This document shows positions 52,326-64,000 of a stretch of 64,000 nt of DNA, one piece after another. The notes beneath the pieces are model-generated. The model was not told the origin of the DNA, searched no databases, and saw only the letters and a list, made by a program, of their open reading frames with translations. A program made the translations under genes and the position numbers. Location of the stretch: assembly GCA_905160935.1 (NCBI GenBank), contig CAJHZI010000520.1, forward strand, positions 456,001 to 520,000, in the 5' to 3' direction. Every line of letters begins with the position of its first letter. Within the stretch, counting starts at the first letter, position 1. This DNA comes from Enchytraeus crypticus. Taxonomy: Eukaryota > Annelida > Clitellata > Enchytraeida > Enchytraeidae.

Positions 52326-52855
52326 TGAGCTACACTTCTTATCTCTCAGTCACAGACCGCTACAGTTGATGTTATAGTAGAAAACAAACTTTGCTGAAAT
52401 CTGAAAAAAATTATTCACTTTAGACTCGATTATAAAATCTTAAAAGCCATAAACCTACGTTCAACGTGTGATTCTGTATCAAAACAGACACTGTCAGAGG
52501 CGATGCAGTTGGGATTTGAACTTGTTGACCTACTGTATCCCGGGAAAGGATGCCATTAATTCGACCTGGCAATCAGATAACAAATTTTTTACAATTACGT
52601 TTGAAACTTCAAATATTTTAGTAATTGACAAGTTAAATGGGTGTCCAGATTAGCCAGTTCAATGATCGATTATCCATAGAAAAAAATTAACTTGATTTGT
52701 GTATGACTTTCGAGGTTTTTGTGTGACCGGCCGGTCAGTGCTGACAGCTGTGTTCAGTGGCTGCGGGAAAGTTTGATTAAATTAGCCCGAGCTTTTAAAT
52801 ATTAATATCCTAGGCCTACCCAAAATAAACACGTCTGATTCATACTGCTCTACCT

Positions 52856-52983
52856 TTCTCTCTCTCTCTCTCTCTCTCCTCTTATTCTCTGTGTCTCTCT
52901 CCCTTTTTGTCTCATTCTCTCACTCTCACTCACTTTCTCTCTCTCTCTCTTTCACACTCTGTCGCTGTTTATTTCTGTCTCTC

Positions 52984-53049
<66 letters not shown>

Positions 53050-53070
53050 TCTCTCTCTCTCTCTTTCGAT
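52856..53070. repeat. CT-rich tract
   Basis: (CT)n with tctttctcg inserts. The left part duplicates 46243-46340. Confidence 0.9.
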
Positions 53071-53099
53071 CTTTAACTTATCAGCTTTATCATGTGCCT

Positions 53100-54990
53100 C
53101 GTGTACACCTTGTTCTTACTCTGCTATATCGCTCTCAAGAGAGCACTCCATCGATGGTATCTTATATAATTATTATATAGGCCTTCGCAATAAGTCAACG
53201 TAATGTGTAAAGTGAAGACTTATATAATAGTCTTAAATACTAAAGCAAGCATTAGGAAATCACCTCTGGTCAATTTTAAATAATGAAAGTCTTAAATATT
53301 TAAATCAAAATTCAGAATTCAGTAAAAAGGGAATATATACAATATTAATTCAATATTCAGGTAAAGTCTAAATTGTTGAGCGTTCTAAACGTGATGCACA
53401 CGGCATAGACACGAACTGTTGAACGTAGCAACCTGTGAGAACAAATATGGGCAGAAGCGTTTGACGTCATAACTTATCTTAATTCAGAGTCATTGCACTG
53501 AGTAAAAGGTTTCCTTTAACTTAATTAGGTTCCAGTTGTTTGCAATTTTGTAAAGTATAGAGATGCCTTTGCATGATACACTCTAGTAAATCTTAATTAG
53601 ACATCAAATATCAACATTGCCAAAGGTCCCACAGTGGCAAAGTGTGCATTAGAAAAATTTAGAAGCAAAGTTTAAATTAGAAAAAAATGAAGAAAGGCTC
53701 TAAGTCGAAAGAAATTGTGAGGACCAAAGCCTTACATCATTATCGTTATACATAGCAAAAATTCTGCCATCTAGAAAGCAATACTAAATTTCTTACGTCC
53801 AGTGAAGTATATACTTTTGATGTTGGAGTTTTGGAACACTAAAGTTAACTGAAGCCTTGAGTCTATCTGTTTGAACTAGATCCGTTTAGCGAAGTCTCAT
53901 CAAGATTCGACGAGAATTCATAGAACCTATAGCATCAATTATATTCCAAGCCTATAATTATAACTGCAGATCAAATAAAACTTTACAGCAATCAATCACT
54001 GCTCTCTGCTAGTAACAATTAATAGCAATAGATTCTATTCACATTTGATAATTGCAGCTGTAGCTTTTGTAGCGGATGTTTTCGAAATTCGGTATAGGCC
54101 TAGATATCATTTAATGATTAGGTCTGTTAGACCTATTTGGAGGTTTATGTAAGGTTCAAATGAATGCGTTGCTATAGACGCAAAGTATTTATTTTAAACA
54201 TTTCAGCAATAAAGAGAAAACTTGTAAAATTAAAAAAACTGTTGACAGTTAAACCCGATCTTAATTAGTTAATAACTGTATGCAATTTGTATGTTAGTCG
54301 AATATTCCAGCTACCTTTAACTGTTCTATAGTACTGAATGCAAATAGTATACGTTCTTTCCCTGCTCAGATTGTCATTTTAGAAGAAAAAAAATGGTTTT
54401 TTAAAAGTTGAATTAAATTCACTTATCCGATTCATAATTTAGACTTTTTGAGTATCTAAAATAACAATTATGAGTCCCGGCTAATTCAATGAAATACCTA
54501 TAAACTATTTTAATGGATTTAACAGCAATCAGTTGACCAAACAATAAATATGACGTTGCATTGAAGGAACACAATTGAACGTATAAATAGATTGACTGCA
54601 ACAGGTCGGCAGCGTTATACTGACCCATTAGTAGAATGACGTATTTAGATTGGAAGTCCATCCAGTAGGACGAAGGGTCGAATCCTAATTCAGAAGTAGT
54701 CGTAGTGACGTCAACGGTCACGTGGACTGTGGAGCCCTGTGGTCCAGTTGTTATAATGCTTGGCTTCTGGATAATGGATTCCCGCTTTATCGAGTTGTTA
54801 ATGCTATAAATCATTCTCAGTCGGTCATGTCTATCAATACTATTCGTTGTTGTTGTTGTTGGTTTTGTTGTTATATAGGTTGCGTCAAGTTCAGAAGCAT
54901 TAAGGCCTACAGTGATACGACAGGATACGACACGGGTGCAAGGTTTAAGTGATGTATAGCACAGTATGAAACATAGTCCTTGTCTCTCTC
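53100..54990. other. Gene-free DNA
   Basis: AT-rich. A tRNA-like B-box remnant (gggtcgaatcctaattcag) is at about 54675-54693 and a (TTG)n run at about 54845-54875. No gene supported. Confidence 0.45.
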
Positions 54991-54995
54991 TCTCT

Positions 54996-55762
54996 AAGAG
55001 CTAAAGTTTAAAGCCTAAAGCCTAGTTTAACGTCAGTTTCGTGTTTCGAAATTTCTCTCTCTCTCTCCCTCTCTCTCTCTCCCTCTCTCTCTCTCTCCCT
55101 CTCTCTCTCTCTCTCTCACTCTATCTAACTATCTATCTCTCTCTCTCCTCTTTCTCTTTTACGTGTGCTACAATAGCGACGTTAGATTACTGTAATCCAT
55201 TCTCAAAACCTTAAACTAGCGTCATGTTATTGTTATTCATGAATAATGAATATAAATAGTGAGTATGTATATTAGATATTAAAAATATTCTCTTGACAAA
55301 TTAAGATCTAACTGTACTGTGCAAAATTCATTTAACGTTTTTATATATACCTTATACTGTATATACACTACATAATGAGTATTACATTGTATTCATTATT
55401 GTATTAGTTATTAACTGTATATACACTACATAATGAGTATTACATTGTATTCATTATTGTATTAGTTATTAACTGTATATACACTACATAATGAGTATTA
55501 CATTGTATTCATTATTCATTGTTATTCAGATCGTTCACTGGTCATAGAGTGTAAAATCTTGTTTAAAGTCTGGAAGAGGCTTTCATCGCCTTCCTTGTAC
55601 ACATTCCATGTGGCTTTGCTGGCAGCATGCTGATGAGTTGTCCGACTAAGGATAGGAACTGTTGGTGCAAGGCTCAAATCCAGCTGCTCGCCCGTCACTG
55701 ACATACTTTCGAAACACGAAACTGACGTTAAACTAGGCTTTAGGCTTTAAACTTTAGCTCTT
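54996..55762. repeat. 56-bp perfect inverted repeat flanking 655 bp
   Basis: 54996-55051 is the exact reverse complement of 55707-55762 (aagagctaaagtttaaagcc ... cgtcagtttcgtgtttcgaa). Both arms carry a variant of the SINE 3' core (gaaactgacgttaaact). Between them lie CT tracts (55053-55150) and a 58-bp repeat (about 2.7 copies, 55350-55512). The right arm continues leftward into cgcccgtcactgac and gctcaaatcc, i.e. a SINE body; the left arm does not. Confidence 0.95.
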
Positions 55763-57095
55763 AGTTAATTAGCCAATAGTCATTATCCATTAGCCATTAT
55801 CCATTAGCCATTAACCATTTGTTAGATTAGAATAGTCAGATTAGCCATTAGTCGAATAATATTAAACGCGTTCGCTTTGAGTTAACACAAATTAATTTTT
55901 GCAAATACGAACATATTAAATATATGCACGGATACAGTGCTGTTGACCTTAAACAAAGAGCCACCATGAAAGATACCATGAAAAATAGCGCCAATGAGAA
56001 ACTAAGCTAATTAAAATACTTCGTGCACTTTGACCTTATTCTTGAACTCTCAAATACGTACACGGTATACCCGCTCTACTACAAGGGAAAACCACCCGAG
56101 TGAAGCAAGAGAAAATTTCCCGAGTACAATAAGGCGGTAAGAAAGCAAAATTCTCACGACATCATGGCGGAATGTCCAAGTATTCAGATTCAAATCTCAG
56201 CGTCCCTTTAGTCTAGCGCTGGTGAACTAAGGGCCTACTTATTTTATGACGTTAGTTAGGTTTAATTGAGACTGATCAGAAAAGTTTCCAGAAATTATAT
56301 GAATAGTTTCAAGATTGCTATGTCTTGTGAATTTCATGGTTAAAAACTTATGCGAATTATTTCACTGGAAATGTCAAGTAGACTTTATAAAAACATATGC
56401 AATGCAAGTTACTCTCCTTGTACTGACTACAGTTTGTAATTAAATGTATCAATCATTAGTAGATCTAAGGAGGAATTAAGGTGATTTAGTATAAATCAAT
56501 TCTGCTGGTTTCTTAATATCACACATTAGCCAATTTGTTATGTAACTTATGTTACGTATGCAGAATATCACGGGATTCACTTAATTATATAAATATTATC
56601 AGACTACATAATTCAAAATAGACCGAGTCCCTCGCCATAAATATAGCCTTTCAACTGGTTTTCTTGACTTTTTAATTTTGTTCTGTTTCTGCAAACTTTA
56701 AACTTTTGCTCATCAGTTTGGATTTGGTTCAATAATGTTCTATGTGATCATTGACAACAGTAGCATTCAAATGTTGGTGTTAGTGTTGCTAGTTCCTTTC
56801 TAAGTTGATGCGCGACAGGTATGGGCCTATTGTAAATCCTCACAATGCTTTATCTACCGCAGTATTTCTATCAGTAGTGGATTATGGGCATGTAGATCAT
56901 TACGAGGTGTCTGACCTTCAATACTGTTTCTATATTAACCCTCTAATGTACTGGAGTAATTAGGATGTCCTTGTTGAGCTAACTCTACTACGTTTACACC
57001 ACAAGGACATACTAGCAGGGAAGTTCATCGTCACGTGACCTGGGATAGCTTAATGCACCGAAGATATCAGTATGTACTGTCTGTTGGTAGCAAGC
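55763..57095. other. Gene-free DNA with repeat remnants
   Basis: A tRNA-like remnant (cagattcaaatctcagcg) lies at about 56187-56204 and a TTG-family copy at 56697-56800 (gctcatcagtttggatttgg, gacaacagtagcattcaaat). Confidence 0.45.
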
Positions 57096-57210
57096 TGGTA
57101 AAGCTACGGTTAACGTCAGTTTTCTCATTCGAAAGCGATATCAGTGACGGGAGAGCCCATGATTGATCACCGCACATACTGATCCGCAGTCGAATATCTA
57201 CCAATGCCAT
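57096..57210 (-). repeat. tRNA-headed SINE, copy 6
   Basis: Reverse orientation: tggtaaagctacggttaacg, tcagttttctcattcgaaag, tcagtgacgggagagcccat, catactgatccgcagtcg. Confidence 0.8.
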
Positions 57211-57714
57211 GGTACATGGTATTGTCTTTACAAAATGAATTAAGGGCATACAGGATTCTCAAATTTACTGTATATGTTATTCAAATATGAAAGATTTAAA
57301 GTTGTTATCGAATTAATTTCTGTCCAATTTACTAATTAGGCATAAGAACCATTAGCTGTTACAGTCCTTATAGTGTTGAACCCGGGCTCAAATTCGTTTT
57401 CTACGGGGCTTAACCTGATAAGCATTAATTTAATTTTTCTGAATTTAAATTAATTTTTTTAAAAATTTAATACGTAATTTAAGATATTCATTTAGAAAAT
57501 GTATGAAAATGCAAATCAAGCTAAAATATCCAATGAAAATATCTTCCGTGAATGGATATATCTACAGAGGGAAGGATGAGGGGGAACTAGATCTCATTCC
57601 ATGTGAGATTTTTTTTCATCTCTCTTTTCCATCCAGTGTCCATGAGCAGCGACCTGCGCATAAACCTCCTTTTCTTTACTTCCTTTTACTTTTGACTGAT
57701 TATCTGGATTTTGT

Positions 57715-57830
57715 AATTTGCACCGTTTTTGACCTTCTTTTCGCTCGCCGGCTTGATTTTGTCTCAATAGTGCTCGATGTTGTCATTAATGACTATATCA
57801 CTCTTATTGTTGTTATTAATTGTTTTTATT
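57715..57830 (+). repeat. TTG-tailed repeat family, copy 4
   Basis: tttgcaccgtttttgacctt, ttgattttgtctcaatagtg, ctcgatgttgtcat, then ttattgttgttatta. Confidence 0.65.
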
Positions 57831-58624
57831 GTGAGACGTCTGAAACACAATTCGTTACAACAATAAATCATCTTAAATAGTAACAAAAATCAGAACAGGA
57901 ACAGGGGTAGTATTTTCCACTAACTACATGTATAGGCCTATACTCATTAGCAAATTTATAAACAATAAATTCAAGTAATAAACAGCTTAAAATTACAACG
58001 TTATAAATATCAAAAACAAACAAATTTTAATGAAAGTGTTTAACTTTTAGTAAAATTTGTGAAAATTTTTTAATTTATTTGTAAAATTATATTTTAAGAG
58101 TAACAAACAGTATCTAGGAAAGAGGACATGGATCTCGATGTAAGACGTAACTGACGCAGAACTATTCTAGTCTGCGCTCAAGTGTTTTATTATAAATTCA
58201 TTGACGTTTATGAACATGACCAATATGGTATAATGACAATAAATCAAATCACACGACACTGTTGCTATAATGGGTCAGTAACGTCTGCTAGATATGACTG
58301 GTGTACTGACGTTGGACGAGATATTATTGGCAACTCAAGTGCGTCAGTGAGGTATTGTAAAACCCAACTAAGCTTATATCGGGCTCGTTTAACTTGCCGT
58401 TAAAAACGCAACAGCGAGTTTGTGCTATTACACCACCTGGCAGGGTTTTATTTCTAATTATTCCTAACCAATTTTTCCTAAAAAGTAATTATCTCTAACC
58501 ATAGAATAAAGAATTACATTCTATAATTCTATATCTTTGCTCCAACCCTAACCCCTACCTCTGACCCTAACCCTAACCATATTCCTATGAAACTAAGAAA
58601 ATTGAGTTAAACATTAAAAATAAA

Positions 58625-58700
58625 AGTGATTCGATCCAAAATTGAACCCCGAACCCATGATCTACAGCCTAGCATCTATACTTCTTAACCACCGAAGCTT
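58625..58700 (-). repeat. tRNA-like SINE remnant
   Basis: Minus strand: aagcttcggtggttaagaag and catgggttcggggttcaat give A- and B-box-like spacing, but no cloverleaf closes. Confidence 0.4.
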
Positions 58701-59599
58701 CCTATTGAACCCAGTTGAATAGATGATGTCAACATATCGTACTAGAAAATCGTAATCATCAGTAAATATAGTCCAAACAAACCCTGACTTGGGGTAATAG
58801 CACACACTTTAGTTGCACTATTAGCCTCAAATCTCGTTTCGTTCAGATAACTTTAGCCTAATAAACTTGAAGACGAGGCAATTACTCGGTCACGTAGTGA
58901 AGCCATTGGTTGCGATGAGCTTAAATAGATTCGCTTTTTTCTCACGTACCCTACAAACCTTACATTGTTGCAATCAGAAATATTGCTTAGTTTTAACTAA
59001 AAGGAGATATTATTGAAAATTTCTTTAATCGAAATGATTTCATTGATTGAAATTGCTATAATTGAGATCTACAACCTTAATTAAATCACCGACAACTGCG
59101 CGAAATGGTATTAGATTAATATTGAAGGGAAGAGACGAATGCTAGAAAGTTCTACTCAGCAATGTAAAATGTTTAGCAAATTAAAAATTATAGCTCAAAT
59201 GCACAAAAATAGGAAATAAACGAAATTTACGTTTTAGTAGTCCGCACTCCGCAGCATGAATAAAATTTAAATAATCTTATAAGCACCACCTAATCATTTT
59301 TTGTATTGCTTGTGTACCACCTTAAGAACTAAAATGGCTGCAATACCTTCTAAAGAAAGTACCATGTGGTAGAAGTATCTATGCTATCAATATCTTACAT
59401 GAACCAGTAGTGGTACATGTAAAGTACTATGAAAGCCCCTGTAAAAGTACATGTATATTACCAAGAAATATCCTGGTCGAAAACAAAGTCTAGTCAAATT
59501 TATAAAATTAGTATCAAATTTGCCTGCTAATTTTAATATTCATAGTAAATAGATAAAGTAGATACTAATATGCTACTATCGCTATGTTAACTCTTATCT
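58701..59599. other. Gene-free DNA
   Basis: No gene, RNA or repeat family recognised. Confidence 0.4.
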
Positions 59600-59880
59600 A
59601 AAAATACTCTACCATACCACTTTTCGTTTTGTCTAAAGTACTATACCACTCTTCGTTTTAGTACTCTACCATACCAATATTCTTTTTAGTACTCTACCAT
59701 ACCACTATAAATTTTATTATTATACCATACCACTATTAGTTTTAGTACTCTAACATACCAATATTCTTTTTAGTACTCTACCATATCATTATAAATTTTA
59801 TTACTATACCATACCACTATCTCAGTAACACTAATTTACCTCTCAGTAACACTAATTTACCTCTCAGTAACACTAATTTA
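59600..59880. repeat. ~30-bp and 20-bp tandem repeats at the LINE 5' end
   Basis: 59600-59820: about seven copies of taccataccactattcgttt plus tagtactc. 59821-59880: three copies of ctcagtaacactaatttacc ending exactly where the LINE-like frame begins. Confidence 0.9.
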
Positions 59881-62349
59881 CCTATCTGTATAGCCGGAGA
59901 CTTGAACCTCCCTCTAATGGACTGGGCTAATAACTCTTCACCTAATAACAAAGTCTACATTGAGTTTTGAAGTTATTTTAAAGTAACTCTTTTGTTCAAT
60001 TAGTTAGTTTTCCAACAAGTGAAGAAAATTTACTCGACATTGTCCTCTCTGACAATCCGCAACAAATCACCAATATTAGATCTTGTTCACCAATAGGTTC
60101 GAGAGATCATTTGTCTGTTGTATTTAATATTATTTTAAATACTAGTACAGATTTAGATGTTTTTAGTGAATGTAATTCTGGTGATCTTTCTTTTAGTAAT
60201 AATTTTACTAATTTTAAATATGAAAAAGCAGACTGGGCTACCATAAATGCCTCTTTATCTGTAATCAACTGGGTTGATATTTTTAATGATTGTGTATCTG
60301 TCGACCAATGTTGGTCAATAATGTGTTCTAATCTTTATGATGTCTTTAACTCTTTCATCCCTAAAAAATTTAGTCCTAAAGTGGTAAAAACGACGCCGAT
60401 CATCCAGTAGAAAAATCAAACATAAGCTTCCTTCAAAGAAAATTAGGAGAGCACTAAATAGGAAACTAGCAGCTTGGCGTTCCTACAAAAATAGCCGCTC
60501 AAAAGATAATAGAGAAAATTTCAACAAAGCCGCCTCCAACTTAAAGAAAACTATATTTCAAGAAGATATTAATGAGGAAAATAAATTGATAGAAAGCGGC
60601 TGCTCACGTTTATTCTCTTCTCACATTAAACGTAAAACTTCAAGGAGAGAAGTTATCCCACCTCTCATTACGCAAAACTCAGACACCCTTGCCTATAGCG
60701 ATCCAGAAAAAGTCATGCTGCTAAATGAATATTTTTGCTCTCTTTTCACTAATGATGATGGCTTTCTTCCTAAATTTTCTGTAGCAGAAGTTTTGGAAAG
60801 AAACCTCTCAAAAAACAGTGTCTTTTTCTCAGAATTTTCAGTGGAACGTAACATTAAGAAACTAAAAAATAGTTGTTGCCCGGGGATTGATGGTTTAACT
60901 GCTCTTCCTATAAAAAAAATCAGCCATGTAATTGCTAAACCACTTTCAATGTTGTTCAACATTTCTATGAAAGCTGGTGAAATACCTGAAGAATGGAAGC
61001 GTTCTATTGTGATCCCAATTTTTAAGAAGGGCGATAAAAGTAACATAACAAATTATCGTCCCATTTCTCTAACCTCCATAATATGCAAATTAATGGAAAG
61101 TATTATTAAGGACGATCTACTCTGTTACCTAAGAAAAAATGATCTCATATCTCCTAAACAGTATGGTTTCTTGCCTAAGAGGTCAACAAATGCACAACTT
61201 CTTCGTTATTTCAATAGCCTATCTACTAGTTTAATGAATAGTTGTCAAGTAGACTCTGTTTATCTTGACTTCTCCAAAGCTTTCGATTCCATAAGCCACA
61301 GTAAGTTACTATATAAACTGCTAGCCTATGGTGTGTCCGGTACTCTCTTAAATTGGCTTTCGTCCTTTTTAACTGGCAGACTGCAGACTGTCAGAATAGG
61401 TAAATGCTATTCGGACTGGTCTACCGTTCATAGCGGCGTTCCACAAGGCAGTGTACTGGGGCCCATCCTATTCATTATCTATATAAATGATTTAAGCTCC
61501 TGTGGTCCTGAACTTTCCTCCCTATTCTTATTTGCTGATGATGTGAAGTGTTTCTCGCCCATAAATTCTTTCTCTGATTGTGGACTCTTTCAAAAGTCTC
61601 TCGATTGTATCTCACGTTGGTCTAGCCTTTGGCAGCTTAGACTCGCTATAGAAAAGTGTGTGATAATCTCCTACTCTTTCCAAAAATTTGTACCTTTTAA
61701 CTTTAATTATAATCTAAATTCTGTTCCCTTATCTATAACTGAAGAAGTGACGGACCTGGGAGTAAGGTTTACACGCGACCTATCGTTCTCTACTCATATA
61801 AAAGATATTTGCAATAAAGTCAGAAAAAGGGCTTCAATGATCTTACACTGCTTCAAGTCTAAAAACCAGGTCACATTGTTTAGAGCGTTCACAGTTTTTG
61901 TGCGTCCAATTCTCGATTACTGTTCAAGCCTTTGGTCTCCTTACAGAAAATGTGATATTGTCCTGATAGAATCAATCCAGAGACGATTCACGAAACGGCT
62001 CAGTGGTATGATGAGACTGCAGTATAAGGAGAGATTAAAATTATTGGCTACTGAATCGCTAGAACAGCGAAGACTTAAATCCGACTTATGCATGTACTAT
62101 AAAATCATCTCTGGATTGGTCGACCTACCTTTAGAAGAGTCTTTTGTTTTCAAAAAAGGCGTCACCAGAAACAATGGCTTAAGTTTATATCTGAATAAAT
62201 TCCATTTTAATGCTGAAAGGTACTATTTCAAAAACCGATGCATTGATTGTTGGAATTCACTACCCCCAAGTATTGTAAACGCATCTAACTTAAACTCTTT
62301 TAAAAAGAGTTTAGACGGTATCGACCTTAGCAAATATTTGAAAAGTTAG
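59881..62349 (+). pseudogene. 5'-truncated LINE (jockey/CR1-like), reverse transcriptase frame open
   Basis: Non-LTR retrotransposon ORF2. 59881-60110 encodes pieces of the AP-type endonuclease C-terminus (AGDLNLPLMDW; LLDIVLSDNPQ; IGSRDHLSVV), but with a TGA at 59968-59970, a frame change, and no N-terminal half. 60111-60410 continues in one frame and shifts by one base near 60390. From there to 62349 the frame is open. Numbering from 60586, the RT carries KRSIVIPIFKKGDKSN, YLDFSKAFDS (226-235, catalytic Asp228), VPQGSVLGPILF (285-296) and FADD (316-319, catalytic Asp pair). The C-terminus has the LINE-type segment ESIQRRFTKRL. The clade is a guess from motif style; the element is probably dead because of the endonuclease breaks. 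Confidence 0.9.
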
Positions 62350-63204
62350 GGAACTATATTAAAAGCATTATCTCGTTATCTGTAAAGATTTCCTTCATAA
62401 TTACTTTTTTTTATTCTAAGTAATCTATTGCTTTTACCTATTTTAATATTGCCATTTATGACAACTGTGTGTAAAGTAATCTGTTTAGCTTAAATTAAGT
62501 GCCTGTATTTTCACGTTTATGATGTTCAATTGTGCAATATCCTAATCATTTTAATATTTGATCTTGCTAAATGTACCTTTGCGTATATTTTAATATGATT
62601 ACTTCCTTCTACTCTTAAATTCGGAATATGTAAGTGTAATGAACAGGGCCTTGTTCACAATTTTATATATAAAGAAATATATATTATAGATCGACAGCAA
62701 ATATTATACAGCTGTTATTTATAAATATTAAGTGACGTAGGATATTTCCAAAGATTTATAATAGATGATATAAGCCGAAGTTATACGTAGGCATAGCTAG
62801 ATTATTACGCTCGGTATTTCCAAAGTGACGCAGATAACGCGTAAATCGATTAAGCGAGAAGTGCTGTGGTTGGCTGAAGTCGATCGCTTGAGTAGTATAT
62901 TAAGCGGCCGTTGATACATAGAAAATCAGATTGGGTTCTGCGTGGTTCGTCTGCGCAGTAACTCAGGGAGGCCAGAACCTTCTACGCGAAAGTACTGGGA
63001 ACCGAGGGAGGATCGTACGTAATATCCCAATCCCAAGGCAAAAGTACGATTAGTATACAGAAATCTGGTCTTCGTCTAGCCGAAAGCTTTCAAGCTCGCT
63101 TGTTAGTCTAGGCTCGTAGCCCCTCAGGTTGACTAGTTACCCAAGCCGTGAAGGCTAATTTGGAGGCAAGAGAGTTCAGTGTCCCCCTGGGTAGGTCCAG
63201 GTAA
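62350..63204. other. LINE 3' flank, then transition to CpG-richer DNA
   Basis: 62350-62650 is AT-rich and may include the LINE 3' UTR; no poly(A) or short tail repeat was seen. From about 62800 base composition changes, with cgcg, cgtacg and gcggccg motifs. A TATA-like agtatattaag lies at about 62896. Confidence 0.45.
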
Positions 63205-63540
63205 GAGGCTGGTAGTCCACGGCGATACCCGGGTCGAGTCCGTCTCTGCGGGTATGCGCTAAGCGCCTGGGTCGAGTGTGTCTCTGCAGGCGAGGAGGCT
63301 GGTAGTCCACGGCCATACTCGGGTCGAGTTCGTCTCTGCGGGTATTTGCTAAGCGCCTGGGTCGAGTGTGTCTCTGCAGGCGAGGAGGCTGGTAGTCCAC
63401 GGCAATACTCGGGTCAAGTTCGTCTCTGCGGGTATTTGCTAAGCGCCTGGGTCGAGTGTCTCTGCAGGCGGGAGGCTAACAACGGCATTGCCTGGATCGA
63501 GTTCGTCTCTGCAGGTATTTGCTAAGCGAATAAGTCTAGA
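63205..63540. repeat. 90-bp tandem repeat
   Basis: Three full copies and one partial, starting at 63205, 63295, 63385 and 63472 (gaggctggtagtccacggc, gggtcgagttcgtctctgcg, ggtatttgctaagcgcctgg, gtcgagtgtgtctctgcagg). Each unit contains two half-repeats of gggtcgagt-gtctctgc. It is open on the minus strand because 90 is a multiple of 3. Confidence 0.95.
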
Positions 63541-63767
63541 AAAGGGATATAGGGAAGTCTTAAATAGGGTAAAGGAACAATAAAGTTCGTCGCAGTTAAA
63601 ACAACCAATTATCTACAATACCAGTTTGTAAAACTAGGAAGCAGGGTAGACAAATCAAACCGTGATCGCCCAAGATAACGCAGACGCTTCCACTACCGAT
63701 TCGGGTCACCATATCACTTCGTCCCGAGAACCACGAATATCACGGGATAGAGTCTACCAAGGGAGCA

Positions 63768-64000
63768 TGGCAGAAACTCAACCGTCATCGTCTAAATACG
63801 TAGAAGACGTGGAGTACGCTTCTACTCCCGACTCGGTCCAGCGCGGACGCTGTGCGCCGGGTTCCCGAGAACTCAATAACGAAGTAGGCAAGGGGGTTGG
63901 ACCTTGGCCTACTCAGTCGGTAACGAACAAGAAAGGCCTATCGAGACGGATGATACGAGGAAAGAAGTATCATTTGAAGACGCAGCACCTCGGTTCCTCC
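63768..64000 (+). CDS. Open reading frame running off the window, product unknown
   Basis: ATG at 63768 starts a frame with no stop through base 64000 (at least 77 codons): MAETQPSSSKYVEDVEYAST, then a basic stretch KKGLSRRMIRGKKYH. Composition is GC- and CpG-richer than the rest of the window. It follows an AATAAA at 63579-63584 and the 90-bp repeats, an arrangement that would fit the leader and Gag start of an LTR retrotransposon, but I recognise no domain. It could equally be a first exon. Confidence 0.4.

Noticed and set aside
60586..60588. TTG at 60586 as the start of the RT protein
   Set aside because: The frame is open upstream to about 60391 and the true ORF2 should begin with the endonuclease, so this is not a biological start.

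Overview
This is a window of animal nuclear DNA, AT-rich and crowded with microsatellites, minisatellites and retroposons. Interrupted coding exons with GT-AG splice sites, LINE fragments, tRNA- and 5S-rRNA-headed SINE-like repeats and CAAT/GATT tetranucleotide tracts all indicate a eukaryote. The protein sequence and repeat style fit an invertebrate, probably a lophotrochozoan such as a mollusc; that taxonomic call is inference.

The one gene that can be reconstructed with confidence is a plasma-membrane calcium-transporting ATPase (PMCA, ATP2B family) on the minus strand. It has 21 coding exons between 37924 (ATG) and 10737 (TAA). All phases join without a break to give 1137 residues, from the EFGC N-terminus through TGES, PEGLP, DKTGT, KGASE and GDGTND to a calmodulin-binding C-terminus. 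A poly(A) signal lies at 10606-10601. Its ten membrane segments and catalytic motifs are intact, so it should encode a working Ca2+ exporter.

Layout: 1-10.6 kb is mostly gene-free, with one 5S-like SINE (about 1.1 kb), an unassigned exon-like segment (2382-2520), a 31-bp minisatellite (6.6-7.1 kb) and a CA/CG alternating tract (8.8 kb). The PMCA gene fills 10.6-37.9 kb; its introns hold tandem arrays, SINE-like elements and a LINE fragment (29.7-30.2 kb). From 38 to 59.6 kb there is no recognisable gene, only minisatellites (40.4, 44.4, 46.6, 46.8 kb), SINE copies, a cluster of three perfect hairpins (51.5 kb) and CT/AT tracts. A 5'-truncated LINE with an uninterrupted reverse-transcriptase frame lies at 59.9-62.35 kb. 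The last kilobase is richer in CpG, carries 90-bp tandem repeats and ends in an open reading frame that runs off the window.

The most unusual features are two. First, at least eight PMCA exon-intron junctions have been copied in tandem, exon edge and splice site included; one case creates a second in-frame acceptor for exon 16. Second, a roughly 45-bp core recurs in several otherwise different repeat families that have different heads and different microsatellite tails.
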